A DNA stretch of 49,551 bases from the NCBI GenBank assembly GCA_016785015.1, contig JADHTJ010000016.1, positions 1 through 49,551 of the forward strand, in the 5' to 3' direction. Positions 1-7,998 of the stretch are shown here, piece by piece. Numbering within the stretch: position 1 is the first letter of the stretch; each line of letters starts with the position of its first letter. Below the pieces are notes generated by a model that was given only the letters and a program-made list of their open reading frames with translations, did not search any database and was not told where the DNA came from. The position numbers were made by a program, and so were the translations under genes. The DNA is from Anaerolineales bacterium. Lineage in GTDB: Bacteria; Chloroflexota; Anaerolineae; Anaerolineales; UBA11858.

Positions 1-10
1 CTGAACACTA

Positions 11-107
11 TGTCATACTGAGGAGCACAGCGACGAAGTATCTCACCCATAGCCAACGCAGGCTATTCAGAAGAAAAGCAAGATGCTTCGCTTCGCTCAG
101 CATGACA
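11..107. repeat. Palindromic dispersed repeat, family D copy 1
   Basis: Imperfect palindrome with ends TGTCAT and ATGACA and arms related to CTGAG..CGACGAAG and CTTCGCTTCGCTCAG. The same end and arm pattern recurs at 35295-35404 and 36962-37062. It holds no ORF that looks real. Confidence 0.6.
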
Positions 108-139
108 AGTTTTGTTTGAGTTACTCTTGACCACAACAA

Positions 140-220
140 CTTTACAAAAAAATCCGTGAAAATCAGTGTAAATCTGTGTCACAGAAAGTTTTTTTTCTCA
201 AACTGTCAGGTGGCTAGATA
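140..220 (-). repeat. Half copy of a MITE-like element
   Basis: About 80 bp that match, in inverted orientation, positions 34947-35025 with about two substitutions and two one-base indels. It ends in AACTGTCAGGTGGCTAG, the terminal inverted repeat of the full element at 34950-35091. The other terminal repeat is absent, so this copy is half an element that breaks near the centre of the full one. Confidence 0.7.
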
Positions 221-259
221 GAATACCCAATCCCAAATGAATTTCAAAGATTGGTATTC
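221..259. other. Short inverted repeat upstream of first gene
   Basis: GAATACCCAATC (221-232) pairs with GATTGGTATTC (249-259) apart from one extra C. It lies 80 bp before the first start codon and could be an operator or a repeat remnant. No clear promoter is visible in 221-339. Confidence 0.35.
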
Positions 260-339
260 GGAAAAGGTGCATCAGGGTTGTAACAGCCCTTCAAAAATAT
301 CCATTTTGGTGGCATGAACAAATCATAGGAGGAATGATT

Positions 340-1317
340 ATGGAGAGAAGCGGTAAGTCAGAAGCAAGGCTGGGAATGTTAATACTCTTGGTTTTTATAA
401 TTGGGATGTTGCTTCTTACCAGTATTTTGAGAAATCAAGGACTTAATAATTTGCTTCTTAGCATGGTTATAAATAATGAGGAATTAACAGCATCATTGCC
501 TTCAGCGATCCCAGAAGAAGAAGCCCCGTTTTATCAAATTGCGGAAGAACATGTTGTGGGGAAATATGTTTATCGACTGTGGGAAAAAGATAGTGATGTA
601 ACATCGCTGGAGGGGGATTATCCGATAGAGTATGTAACCCTCTCGTTGGTAAGAGAGCCATCCGTCAATATTAAAGAGATTTGGGGTATGCCCGTAACGA
701 TCAATTTCTATTCAGGAAAGGATATTACCGGGGAAGGTAACCCTGATCTAATCGTCGAGTCACATTCTGGTGGCACGCATTGTTGTTTCCAATACTATGT
801 TTTTGATTTGGGCGAAACGGCATTGTCAACGTACCTTGAAACCCAGCCATCAAATTGTTTTGGCGAGTTCAAGGATATGGACAATGATGGAACGTATGAA
901 TTTTTCTCATGTGACGATATTCTTGCTTACTCGTACTGTAGTTACGCATCTTCACCAATGGCCCCACTCGTGCTCAAGTTTGTCCCAGGAGTAGGCTACC
1001 TCCCGGCAACACCAAATTATAAAAATGCAGGTGAAATCAGTATGCGCATTACTACGGATGTAGTAGAAGCTGAACTTGGAAAAAGTCAGGGATACCCTGA
1101 AAGTGATAGGGACGCTGTAACTGAAAATGTCCTATGCCCAGCCATTCAGGTTGCTTTAGACTATCTATATATTGGTGAACGAGAATCTGCTGAGAAAGAA
1201 TTTTATAGGTTATATAATTATTCGGATGTCAATGTTATTTGGTGGAATGTAGATACCCAAGTGTCCAAGGGCCGTCTTTACACCCCTGTGGAGCTAGTGA
1301 TTCCACAAAATGAGTGA
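340..1317 (+). CDS. Membrane-anchored extracytoplasmic protein with FG-GAP-like loops
   Basis: The start at 340 is chosen because AGGAGG (327-332) lies 7 nt before it; the ATG at 334 is too close. This gives 325 aa. One hydrophobic segment at about residues 11-31 acts as signal anchor, so the bulk is outside. The body has two acidic loops like FG-GAP/VCBS calcium loops: DITGEGNPDLIV and DMDNDGTYEFF. A Gly-Gly-x-His-Cys-Cys segment sits between them, and several further cysteines could form disulfides. This resembles uncharacterised secreted proteins with a GGxHCC signature. The function is unknown. The neighbouring DinB gene follows after 27 nt and may be cotranscribed. Confidence 0.75.
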   Translation: MERSGKSEARLGMLILLVFIIGMLLLTSILRNQGLNNLLLSMVINNEELTASLPSAIPEEEAPFYQIAEEHVVGKYVYRLWEKDSDVTSLEGDYPIEYVTLSLVREPSVNIKEIWGMPVTINFYSGKDITGEGNPDLIVESHSGGTHCCFQYYVFDLGETALSTYLETQPSNCFGEFKDMDNDGTYEFFSCDDILAYSYCSYASSPMAPLVLKFVPGVGYLPATPNYKNAGEISMRITTDVVEAELGKSQGYPESDRDAVTENVLCPAIQVALDYLYIGERESAEKEFYRLYNYSDVNVIWWNVDTQVSKGRLYTPVELVIPQNE

Positions 1318-1344
1318 AGAAAAATCATTCTCAACAGGAGATAT

Positions 1345-1836
1345 ATGAAACAATCCGATTCCCTTACAACCCTTTTCAGTCACAATAAATGGGCGAACCT
1401 ACATCTGTTAGAACGGTGTTCTGCGTTGAGCGGAGAACAGCTAGAGGCTACTATTCCCGGAGCCTTCGGCTCTATCCGTGGTACATTGCTGCACATCGTT
1501 ACATCCGAACAGGCTTACTTTACGCGCATCAGCACAGGTCAGCCGCGCGCTGATTCAGACGATGATATGTTGATCGCAGATATGATAAAAGCCGTGCATG
1601 AGACAGGCACTGGTCTGATTGAATGGGCAACAAAGGTGCAAGCCGACGATACAGTCGAGCTCAATTGGAGCGGCACTCCCCGTGAAGTGCCAAAGACGGT
1701 CATCCTCACCCAGGTGATCAATCACGCCACCGAGCATCGCGCCCAGATTATGACAATTCTGACACAAATTGGAATCGAGCCACCGAATTTGGATAGCTGG
1801 ACCTATTTTGACGAGATGGATAAAAATCAATTGTAG
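1345..1836 (+). CDS. DinB-family protein
   Basis: 163 aa, preceded by AGGAG with a suitable spacer. The four-helix-bundle DinB/YfiT fold is indicated by the N-terminal HNKWAN segment and three histidines placed like the family's metal triad: His50 in TLLHI, and His127 and His131 in NHATEHR. The length is typical. Known members include metal-dependent thiol transferases and damage-inducible proteins of unknown role, so only the fold and probable metal binding can be claimed. It sits between the secreted protein and a VOC protein on the same strand. Confidence 0.85.
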   Translation: MKQSDSLTTLFSHNKWANLHLLERCSALSGEQLEATIPGAFGSIRGTLLHIVTSEQAYFTRISTGQPRADSDDDMLIADMIKAVHETGTGLIEWATKVQADDTVELNWSGTPREVPKTVILTQVINHATEHRAQIMTILTQIGIEPPNLDSWTYFDEMDKNQL

Positions 1837-1883
1837 TAGAATGTGCTACCATTTTATTGGTATCACTCGGAAAGGAGTAATTC

Positions 1884-2255
1884 ATGAACCTCGGAGCTTT
1901 TTCCATTAGTCTGGCAGTCAAGGATATTGGAGTTTCGAAAGAGTTTTATCAGAAGTTAGGGTTTGTTGAGTTTGGTGGGGACCAAACTCAGAATTGGTTG
2001 ATCATGAAAAATGGCGACCATATCATCGGGCTTTTTCAGGGCATGTTTGATAAGAATATGATGACCTTCAATCCCGGTTGGGATCAGAATGCTAGCACGC
2101 TCGAGGAGTTTACAGACGTTCGAGCGCTGCAAAAAGAACTGAAATCCCAGGGTCTCGAACTGACCAGTGAGGCAGATGATGAATCCACTGGCCCTGCGAG
2201 TTTCATGCTCTTTGACCCCGACGGAAATCCAATTCTTGTCGATCAGCACGTTTGA
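1884..2255 (+). CDS. VOC (glyoxalase/bleomycin-resistance) superfamily protein
   Basis: 123 aa, with AAGGAG 6-7 nt before the ATG. The start ISLAVKDIGVSKEFYQKLGF and the end FMLFDPDGNPILVDQH are the characteristic beta-alpha-beta-beta-beta halves of a VOC domain. The size fits a single-domain dimeric member. Such proteins are metal-dependent lyases, isomerases or drug-binding proteins, and the substrate cannot be told from sequence. A hairpin terminator follows 100 bp downstream, so this is probably the last gene of the short plus-strand group. Confidence 0.88.
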   Translation: MNLGAFSISLAVKDIGVSKEFYQKLGFVEFGGDQTQNWLIMKNGDHIIGLFQGMFDKNMMTFNPGWDQNASTLEEFTDVRALQKELKSQGLELTSEADDESTGPASFMLFDPDGNPILVDQHV

Positions 2256-2354
2256 AAATATGTTTTTGAAATGACATGATTTCGCGATAACAATAGTTCT
2301 AAAATCTTTGTCTATCCGATTTTCCTTGTCAAGAACCCATCGACAGCTAGATCT

Positions 2355-2386
2355 AAACGCCCCAGCTATCATCTGCTGGGGCGTTT
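2355..2386. terminator. Bidirectional hairpin between convergent genes
   Basis: A perfect 12-bp stem, AAACGCCCCAGC (2355-2366) with GCTGGGGCGTTT (2375-2386), around an 8-nt loop. It sits between the VOC gene (plus) and the methyltransferase (minus). The T tracts are short, so it is a plausible but not ideal intrinsic terminator. Confidence 0.6.
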
Positions 2387-2418
2387 GAGCGTGTAGGACA
2401 AGACTCATTTGGGATATT

Positions 2419-3057
2419 TCAACATTTTTTCGTTATGTACAAATGTACACTACCAAATCCGCCAATTTCTTCATCTGTGTATTCGAATTCAAATTGCTTG
2501 AACAACGGTTCCATATCTCTGACGATATCACCCCCGGCAATCCATGCTTTAGTAATCAATACTCCCATGCGATTCAAATCCGATGGATAGTCGACGTCTA
2601 CCATCACAATCCTTCCGTTCTTTTTTAATACCCTGTGCATTTCCGACATGGCCTTCTCGCCATTGGGATAGGCTGTAAAAGCCATCGTATTTACTATCGT
2701 ATCAAAATAACCATCTTCGTAGGGCATTGCTTCTACATTTCCCTGACGCACATTTGCTGACAATCCCGTTTGAGCCAATTTTTCTCGAAGCATCGTCACA
2801 AATCGTTCATTGTAATCAAGGCCATAAACTTCATATTGCTTGGCGAGTTGCATCATTAAATAGCCTGTGCCAAAGGATATTTCTAACACTCGCTGACCCT
2901 GAATGTGGGGTAATGTTGCATTCAGCCACCGTTTCCAGAATGGCATTAGCTTGACCACAACATCATAAACTCGAGCGAAGGTGGTATAGAAACGGTCGAA
3001 TTGCTCCGTGAATTGTTCTCTCTCTTTTGGTTTATTTACATAATTCATGTTACGCAA
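2419..3057 (-). CDS. Class I SAM-dependent methyltransferase
   Basis: Up to 212 aa from a TTG at 3057, or 209 aa from the ATG at 3048; no well-spaced ribosome-binding site decides between them. SAM-binding motif I is VLEISFGTGY, with the acidic end of motif II at YGLDYNE. Motif III-like sequences are GNVEAMPYEDGYFD and RVLKKNGRIVMVD. This is the UbiE/MenG-like Methyltransf_11 pattern. The acceptor is unknown; ubiquinone/menaquinone, lipid and small-molecule methylases share this pattern. The 5' end lies inside a 104-bp palindromic element (3045-3148) whose arm encodes the first residues. Confidence 0.85.
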   Translation of the reverse strand: MRNMNYVNKPKEREQFTEQFDRFYTTFARVYDVVVKLMPFWKRWLNATLPHIQGQRVLEISFGTGYLMMQLAKQYEVYGLDYNERFVTMLREKLAQTGLSANVRQGNVEAMPYEDGYFDTIVNTMAFTAYPNGEKAMSEMHRVLKKNGRIVMVDVDYPSDLNRMGVLITKAWIAGGDIVRDMEPLFKQFEFEYTDEEIGGFGSVHLYITKKC

Positions 3058-3148
3058 CCAAAAGAGAATCTCCCTGTAAATAGGGGGTGGGGGCTTCGCC
3101 CCCGACCCCCTATTTACAGTGAAACCTCGCTACGTGTGCGTAACATGA
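3045..3148. repeat. Palindromic element overlapping a gene start
   Basis: Outer perfect arms TCATGTTACGCA (3045-3056) and TGCGTAACATGA (3137-3148) enclose a strong hairpin at 3074-3119: a 14-bp stem, a small bulge, 6 further pairs and a TTC loop. It lies between the MFS gene and the methyltransferase and would separate their transcripts or act as a terminator. Confidence 0.75.
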
Positions 3149-3194
3149 GTTACATAAGTTATGTTTTTACTCACCTGCAAATTCTCCAGAATAA

Positions 3195-4385
3195 TTATTG
3201 GGTTGCCAAAGTTTTGGGCCTTGAAGTCGATATCCAAATCAGGCTGACCACAAACCCCAAAACCATAATTACTGCCCCGCTGTAGTAGGGGTATTCGATC
3301 TGCCAGTCGAAGAGTACACCCGCCAGCAGCGGACCAGCGATGCGCCCCAGACTGATGAAGACGTTGCTCAGGCCCATGGTGATGCCCTGATCCATGGTGG
3401 CGCGTTTGGATGTCAGCGAGGTCACTGCGGGGGAGAGCAGCGCGGTGGTCAGGGTGAAGAAGCCAATTGTCAGCATGACAGTTACCACGCTGTCCGCAAG
3501 GGAAATCAACATGAATGCAACTGCTGTGGCAAGCAACGAGATTTTGATCAGTGGGGATTCGCCCCAGCGTTTGGTCAGCGGCCCTACCAATAATCCCTGG
3601 GTGATGGCGGATATCAGTCCGAAGACCATGAAGATCCAGCCGATTTCTTTAGGACCGAAGTCGAATTTCGCCGCCGCGTACAGCCCGAAGATGCCGTAGA
3701 AGATCATCAGTCCGCATGTTGAAATGAAGGCCATAAAGAGCAGAATCCCGATTGGGCTGAAGATGCTGGCCCAGAGATCGCGCAGGGGGTTGGTTTTGTG
3801 CTGTTCCTTGGCAGGCTGACGCTTCTCAGGGGGTAGTGATTCTGGAAGAAAAACAGCGACCAACCCCAAAGTGAGAAAAGACGTCCCCCCAGCGATGAAG
3901 AAGGGCATTGAGAGAGATGCGCTCCCCAACAAGCCTCCCAGCGCGGGGCCGAGAATTGTCCCCACGCCCATGGCCGCGCCTAAGAGACCCATGCCGCCAC
4001 CGCGTTCTTCCTCGCTGGTGCTGTCGCCGATATAGGCCATCGTAGTTGGGGAAGTAGCTGAGGAAAGGATGCCGGATAAAATTCGCGAGACGAAGAGCAT
4101 CCACAGATTGGTGGAGAGCCCGAAGAGGATCATGGCGATGCCGTAGCCCAGGATGCCGATCATGAGGATGGGTTTGCGGCCGTGACGGTCGGAGATCCCC
4201 CCCCAAATGGGTGCGAAGATCAGCCGCATCGTGGCGTAGGATGCGATCAGTAAACCCAGTTCGCTGCCGCCCGCGCCCAGATTCTCGATGTAGAACGGCA
4301 TAATCGGCATGACCATGCCAAAGCCCAGCATGATTACGACCAGAGTCAGGGACAGGATATAGACGTTGCGGCGGTTGGTGTTCAT
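3195..4385 (-). CDS. MFS drug/metabolite exporter, DHA1 type
   Basis: 396 aa with about 12 hydrophobic segments. MFS motif A is GGISDRHGRKPIL in loop 2-3. The antiporter motif C is GVGTILGPALGGLLG in TM5, which marks drug:H+ antiporters of the 12-TM group (TetA/MdtG-like). It is the last gene of the TetR-led operon, 70 nt after the preceding phosphotransferase paralogue, with GGGAG upstream of the ATG. The position suggests export of the compound handled by the operon, or of a toxic product. The substrate is not determinable. Confidence 0.9.
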   Translation of the reverse strand: MNTNRRNVYILSLTLVVIMLGFGMVMPIMPFYIENLGAGGSELGLLIASYATMRLIFAPIWGGISDRHGRKPILMIGILGYGIAMILFGLSTNLWMLFVSRILSGILSSATSPTTMAYIGDSTSEEERGGGMGLLGAAMGVGTILGPALGGLLGSASLSMPFFIAGGTSFLTLGLVAVFLPESLPPEKRQPAKEQHKTNPLRDLWASIFSPIGILLFMAFISTCGLMIFYGIFGLYAAAKFDFGPKEIGWIFMVFGLISAITQGLLVGPLTKRWGESPLIKISLLATAVAFMLISLADSVVTVMLTIGFFTLTTALLSPAVTSLTSKRATMDQGITMGLSNVFISLGRIAGPLLAGVLFDWQIEYPYYSGAVIMVLGFVVSLIWISTSRPKTLATQ

Positions 4386-4455
4386 GGTCGCTTTGCTCCC
4401 GACGGAGGCTGGGCGACAGAAGACGGGCTCCCCGTCATCAGTCCTCGGTCATCGG

Positions 4456-6060
4456 TCACTTGGGCTCCAAGATATCCACCACCCCCGCGCCGCCATCCAC
4501 TCGAAGGCGATCACCGGTTTTGATGCGCATGGTGGCATCGCCGCAGCCGACCACCGCAGGGATGCCCAACTCGCGGGCCACGATGGCGGCATGCGAAAGC
4601 GGTGCGCCAATATCAGTAATAACAGCGGCGGCGCGCGGGAAGATCATTGTCCAAGAGATATCTGTCTGCACCGTGACCAGGATTTCGCCTGGTTGAAGCT
4701 GGGCGCCCTGCTCGGGGGTGAATGCGCAGCGCGCAATCCCTGCGACTTGACCCGCTGACCCCGGGGAACCCTTGATGAGTTTGCTTTCTGTTTTGGCAAA
4801 TTTATGAGATGCATCGAAGATGTCGCTGCGACGATTGGGATCTGCGGCCCACTCAAAAGGATCGAATTGCCCGCGAATCACTGAAGGATAGGGCGGTAGT
4901 GATTTGAATTGCTGATAAATCTCTTTGCGCTGGGGGATATTCTCAAGAGCAGTTTTGTCCCCAGTTAGAAGATCCAACACTTCGTTCAGGTAAAGGAAGA
5001 AAATTTCTTCTCCCAGGCTGGTCAGCTCGCCGGCGCGCAAGGCGAACAGCCGCATCATCCAACGGTCACGGACATATTCTGAGCGTGAGCGTTCGCGCAG
5101 CCGCGCCCGCCGCGCGCTCTCGCCGATTTTGCGCTGGATGGATTTAGCTTTGCGAGCGTGCTGACGTGCCAGTCCCTGCAAGGCAACCTCATAGGCGGCT
5201 CTTTGTTTTTTCAATAACTCGGCTGTATCCGTCGGATTCTCTGCGATCTGTGCCAACACCTGATCGATCCAGGCGGGATCTTCGACTGGGCGTGGGGCAG
5301 AAAGCTCGAATTCGTGCGGCCCGCGATGGCCATAGTTTTCTAAATATGACTCCCTGCTCATCTCACCGGTTGATACTTTAGAGAGACCCACCACTGGACC
5401 TAGTGATGCCAGCATGCCCGAGTCGTCGCTTAGATTAGCAATGAGGGTGTTAGCGTTGTCTGCGCCAACTAATTCTTCCAATTCGCGGCGCAAGCGCATG
5501 GTGTATTCTGTGGCCTGATTGACGGTGCCGAGAACGATCCAAACACCTTGTTTGACATGCGGTTTGATTTCTTCGGCCCACAAGGCTAGCAAGTCAGATT
5601 TGCTCTCCGTTTCTTGCAGCCGCGCATGTGTGTGTTGGAACCAGGCCGGATTGGTCTCAAGGTAATCATTCAGCAATTTGACGCCCTTTTTTTGTTTACC
5701 TTGAAGCCTGATCAGGTTTGGCAGGCTGCGCAAAATTTCCAATCTCGATTTTGGGATCAGGGGGATTTCCATCTCGTCGGGCAGGCGCATATACAGTGTG
5801 CCTTCCAAATTCCTGAGCACCTGATCGCGCTTTTGACCTAAGGCATTGAACAAGGTGGCCATGATACTGATATTGAGATAGGGATAGCCGCCGATATTGC
5901 CGACCGTTGGATATCCGGGGAGAAATATCCAGTCGTCCAGCGTGAACAGGATCACCGACCAGGACAGTGGGGTCATTGCCTCGGTGACGGCTTCGCCGAA
6001 ATTGACATTGGACCACAGGTAATCGCCTGTGAGCGTAGCATTCCATTCGTTGCTTTTCAT
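4456..6060 (-). CDS. Phosphotransferase paralogue without ATP-grasp domain (PEP-utilizing mobile domain), copy B
   Basis: 534 aa. The N-terminal half matches the central substrate-binding region of rifampin-phosphotransferase/PEP-synthase-like enzymes: LTGDYLWSNVNFGE, then MTPLSWS and YGHRGPHEFEL. The C-terminal ~90 residues are the swivelling phosphohistidine domain with PLSHAAIVARELGIPAVVG, and the catalytic His is present. The ATP-grasp domain that phosphorylates this His in family members of about 860-900 aa is absent. The protein begins at a domain boundary and resembles its paralogue at 7995-9626 from the first residues, so it is not a random truncation. No strong ribosome-binding site is seen. 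It may be charged in trans by the full-length enzyme at 11393-14089. Confidence 0.85.
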   Translation of the reverse strand: MKSNEWNATLTGDYLWSNVNFGEAVTEAMTPLSWSVILFTLDDWIFLPGYPTVGNIGGYPYLNISIMATLFNALGQKRDQVLRNLEGTLYMRLPDEMEIPLIPKSRLEILRSLPNLIRLQGKQKKGVKLLNDYLETNPAWFQHTHARLQETESKSDLLALWAEEIKPHVKQGVWIVLGTVNQATEYTMRLRRELEELVGADNANTLIANLSDDSGMLASLGPVVGLSKVSTGEMSRESYLENYGHRGPHEFELSAPRPVEDPAWIDQVLAQIAENPTDTAELLKKQRAAYEVALQGLARQHARKAKSIQRKIGESARRARLRERSRSEYVRDRWMMRLFALRAGELTSLGEEIFFLYLNEVLDLLTGDKTALENIPQRKEIYQQFKSLPPYPSVIRGQFDPFEWAADPNRRSDIFDASHKFAKTESKLIKGSPGSAGQVAGIARCAFTPEQGAQLQPGEILVTVQTDISWTMIFPRAAAVITDIGAPLSHAAIVARELGIPAVVGCGDATMRIKTGDRLRVDGGAGVVDILEPK

Positions 6061-6090
6061 AGTTATTTTCGTTCTTCAGTAAAGTTTTTA

Positions 6091-6287
6091 TATCCGCAGA
6101 TAAACGCCGATGAACACAGATGACTGCAAAAGGCCACCAAGCGAGTTTCCCGCCGGAATATATGGGGGTGGTTGCCGGAGCAACCACCCCCATATATTCC
6201 GGCGGAAGCCCTCGTCTGGTAGTTTTATCAGTGAAGTCTCAGATAAATAATTTTAAAATCCGCGTTTATCTGTGTTTATCTGCGGTT
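6091..6287. repeat. Nested palindromic element inside the operon
   Basis: Outer arms of the CCGCAGATAAACGC / GCGTTTATCTGTG type surround a core. In the core a perfect 26-bp stem (6150-6175 with 6180-6205, 4-nt loop CGGA) is followed by GAAGCCCTCGTCTGGTAGTT. The same core text recurs at 25206-25225. The right arm runs into the hydrolase gene and encodes its last residues and stop. Confidence 0.8.
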
Positions 6288-7192
6288 AATTTTGAATTAT
6301 TGTCAACACATCGTCGTAAGAAAGCCGCCATATTTTCAACAGCCTTTTGGGCTTCGGGGATGATCGCTGCTCCGAGATGGAAAACATGGAACATACCATT
6401 CCATATTTCAAGAGTGACATCGACGCCCGCTTGACGAGCTCGTTCTGCCAGGCGTGTTGAGTCGTCTAGCAGAACTTCTCTTGTGCCCACCTGGATCAAC
6501 AGCGGAGGCAGGCCATCTAAATTAGCGTACAAGGGGGAAATGTAGGGGGTCTTGAGATCATGCTCTCCTGCGTAATATTTTGCTGTCACATTCATATTCG
6601 CTGCGGAATTGATGAAATCGGCTTTGTCTTTGCTGGCCATAGAATCTCCGCTACCGGTGAGATCTGTCCAAGGGGAGATACAGGCGATCCCTGCTGGGAG
6701 TGAAACACCTTCATCGCGCAGCTTGAGGGCGGTTGCCAAAGCCAAACCACCGCCACATGAATCTCCGGAGATGCTGATTTTGTTGGGAGAATAGCCTTGA
6801 TCCACTAACCAATGATATGCGCCAACTGCATCATCTAAGGCTGCGGGAAAAGGGTTCTCGGGGGCGAGGCGGTATTCGAGTATTAAGGAGCGCATCTGCG
6901 CTTGGCGACCCAGGCGGGCGACCAAATCTCTGTGGGGGTTGTCGTAATTTAAGTAGTACGCGCCCCCATGAAGGTAGAGAATGACGCCATCCTGGTTGAT
7001 CTCTGGGGTGATGATCCATTCGGCGGGCGTTCCGCCAGCGTCAACTTGTTCGCGTTTAACATCCGCAGGAAGCTTTACGGCGCGAGCGTATTTGGTCATT
7101 TTGGCGCGCTGCACCTCAATGGAAGGATCTTTATAGAAATCGGCCATCTGCATGCGCATCACCAGGGAAGCGATCACCGCTTGTATGCTCAT
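6266..7192 (-). CDS. Alpha/beta hydrolase, hormone-sensitive-lipase-like esterase
   Basis: 308 aa from the ATG at 7192, which overlaps the SDR stop as ATGA; a TTG 21 nt upstream is less likely. The oxyanion motif is YLHGGAYY. The nucleophile elbow is GDSCGGG, with Cys replacing the usual Ala after Ser. The acid is in VGTREVLLDDS and the base His in MFHVFH. These are the hallmarks of bacterial HSL (family IV) esterases. It probably hydrolyses a carboxylic ester or lactone in the pathway encoded by this operon. The final residues and stop codon come from the arm of a palindromic repeat, so the native C-terminus may have been changed. Confidence 0.9.
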   Translation of the reverse strand: MSIQAVIASLVMRMQMADFYKDPSIEVQRAKMTKYARAVKLPADVKREQVDAGGTPAEWIITPEINQDGVILYLHGGAYYLNYDNPHRDLVARLGRQAQMRSLILEYRLAPENPFPAALDDAVGAYHWLVDQGYSPNKISISGDSCGGGLALATALKLRDEGVSLPAGIACISPWTDLTGSGDSMASKDKADFINSAANMNVTAKYYAGEHDLKTPYISPLYANLDGLPPLLIQVGTREVLLDDSTRLAERARQAGVDVTLEIWNGMFHVFHLGAAIIPEAQKAVENMAAFLRRCVDNNSKLTADKHR

Positions 7193-7998
7193 GATCGATT
7201 TCCATCGCCCCAACCATATTTGCGGAGGAAGTAGCCTGTGATTTTGTAATACAGGGATTCTGGTGTGATTTGGCGCATGAAGAGCTGCATTTTGGTTGAT
7301 CTGTCAGGAATGCAAACCACTTTTTTCTTTTTCAAGCTTCGTAATGAACTCTCGACCACTGTTTTGGGGGATATCCATTGAAAAGGCCCCCAATCGACAA
7401 CCGCTTCCTCGGGGATACCTAATCGGATGTGCATATCGGTTTTGGTCAGCCCCGGACAGACCACTTGAACCTGAACACCAGTACCTTCGAGGTCCATGTG
7501 CAAACATTCCGTCCAGGCGCGCAAGAAGGCTTTTGTGCCGCTGTAGGTGGCAGTTTTGGGGGAAGGCAGAAACGCTCCCATGGAAGACACATTGATGATC
7601 GCGCCAGCGCCTTTTTTGATCATCTCTGGTAGAAGAGCATGTACAATTTTCATGTGGGCCAAAATATGAGCACTGACCATCTTTTCCTGGATTTCGAGAG
7701 ACTCCTCATGGAAAAACTTTGTGGTACCAAAGCCGGCATTGTTGATCAACATGTTGATCGAGCGATCTTTGATGCTTTCAACAAGGTCATCCACCTCTTT
7801 GGGGTTGGATAACTCAAGGATGACTACTTCAACTTCGCAGCCATGCGTTTGACTGAGTTCATCGGCCAGCGCCTGGATTTTTGCTTCTCTTCGGCCGGTG
7901 ATAATTAAATTGAATCCATCCTCGGCCAATCTTCGGGCATAAGCAGCGCCAATACCACTGGTGGCGCCTGTGATTAAGACTGTTTGTTTTTCAATCAT
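7189..7998 (-). CDS. Short-chain dehydrogenase/reductase
   Basis: 269 aa. The cofactor motif TGATSGIG is near the N-terminus with Arg-Arg after beta 2 (TGRREAK), which favours NADP(H). NNAG at the fourth strand, catalytic Ser in NVSSMG and YSGTK as the YxxxK pair are all present. It belongs to the classical SDRs of the DltE/YqjQ type. The start overlaps the upstream paralogue's stop (ATGA at 7995-7998) and its own stop overlaps the hydrolase start, so the three genes are translationally coupled. The substrate is unknown; carbonyl reduction or alcohol oxidation within the operon's pathway is inferred. Confidence 0.93.
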   Translation of the reverse strand: MIEKQTVLITGATSGIGAAYARRLAEDGFNLIITGRREAKIQALADELSQTHGCEVEVVILELSNPKEVDDLVESIKDRSINMLINNAGFGTTKFFHEESLEIQEKMVSAHILAHMKIVHALLPEMIKKGAGAIINVSSMGAFLPSPKTATYSGTKAFLRAWTECLHMDLEGTGVQVQVVCPGLTKTDMHIRLGIPEEAVVDWGPFQWISPKTVVESSLRSLKKKKVVCIPDRSTKMQLFMRQITPESLYYKITGYFLRKYGWGDGNRS

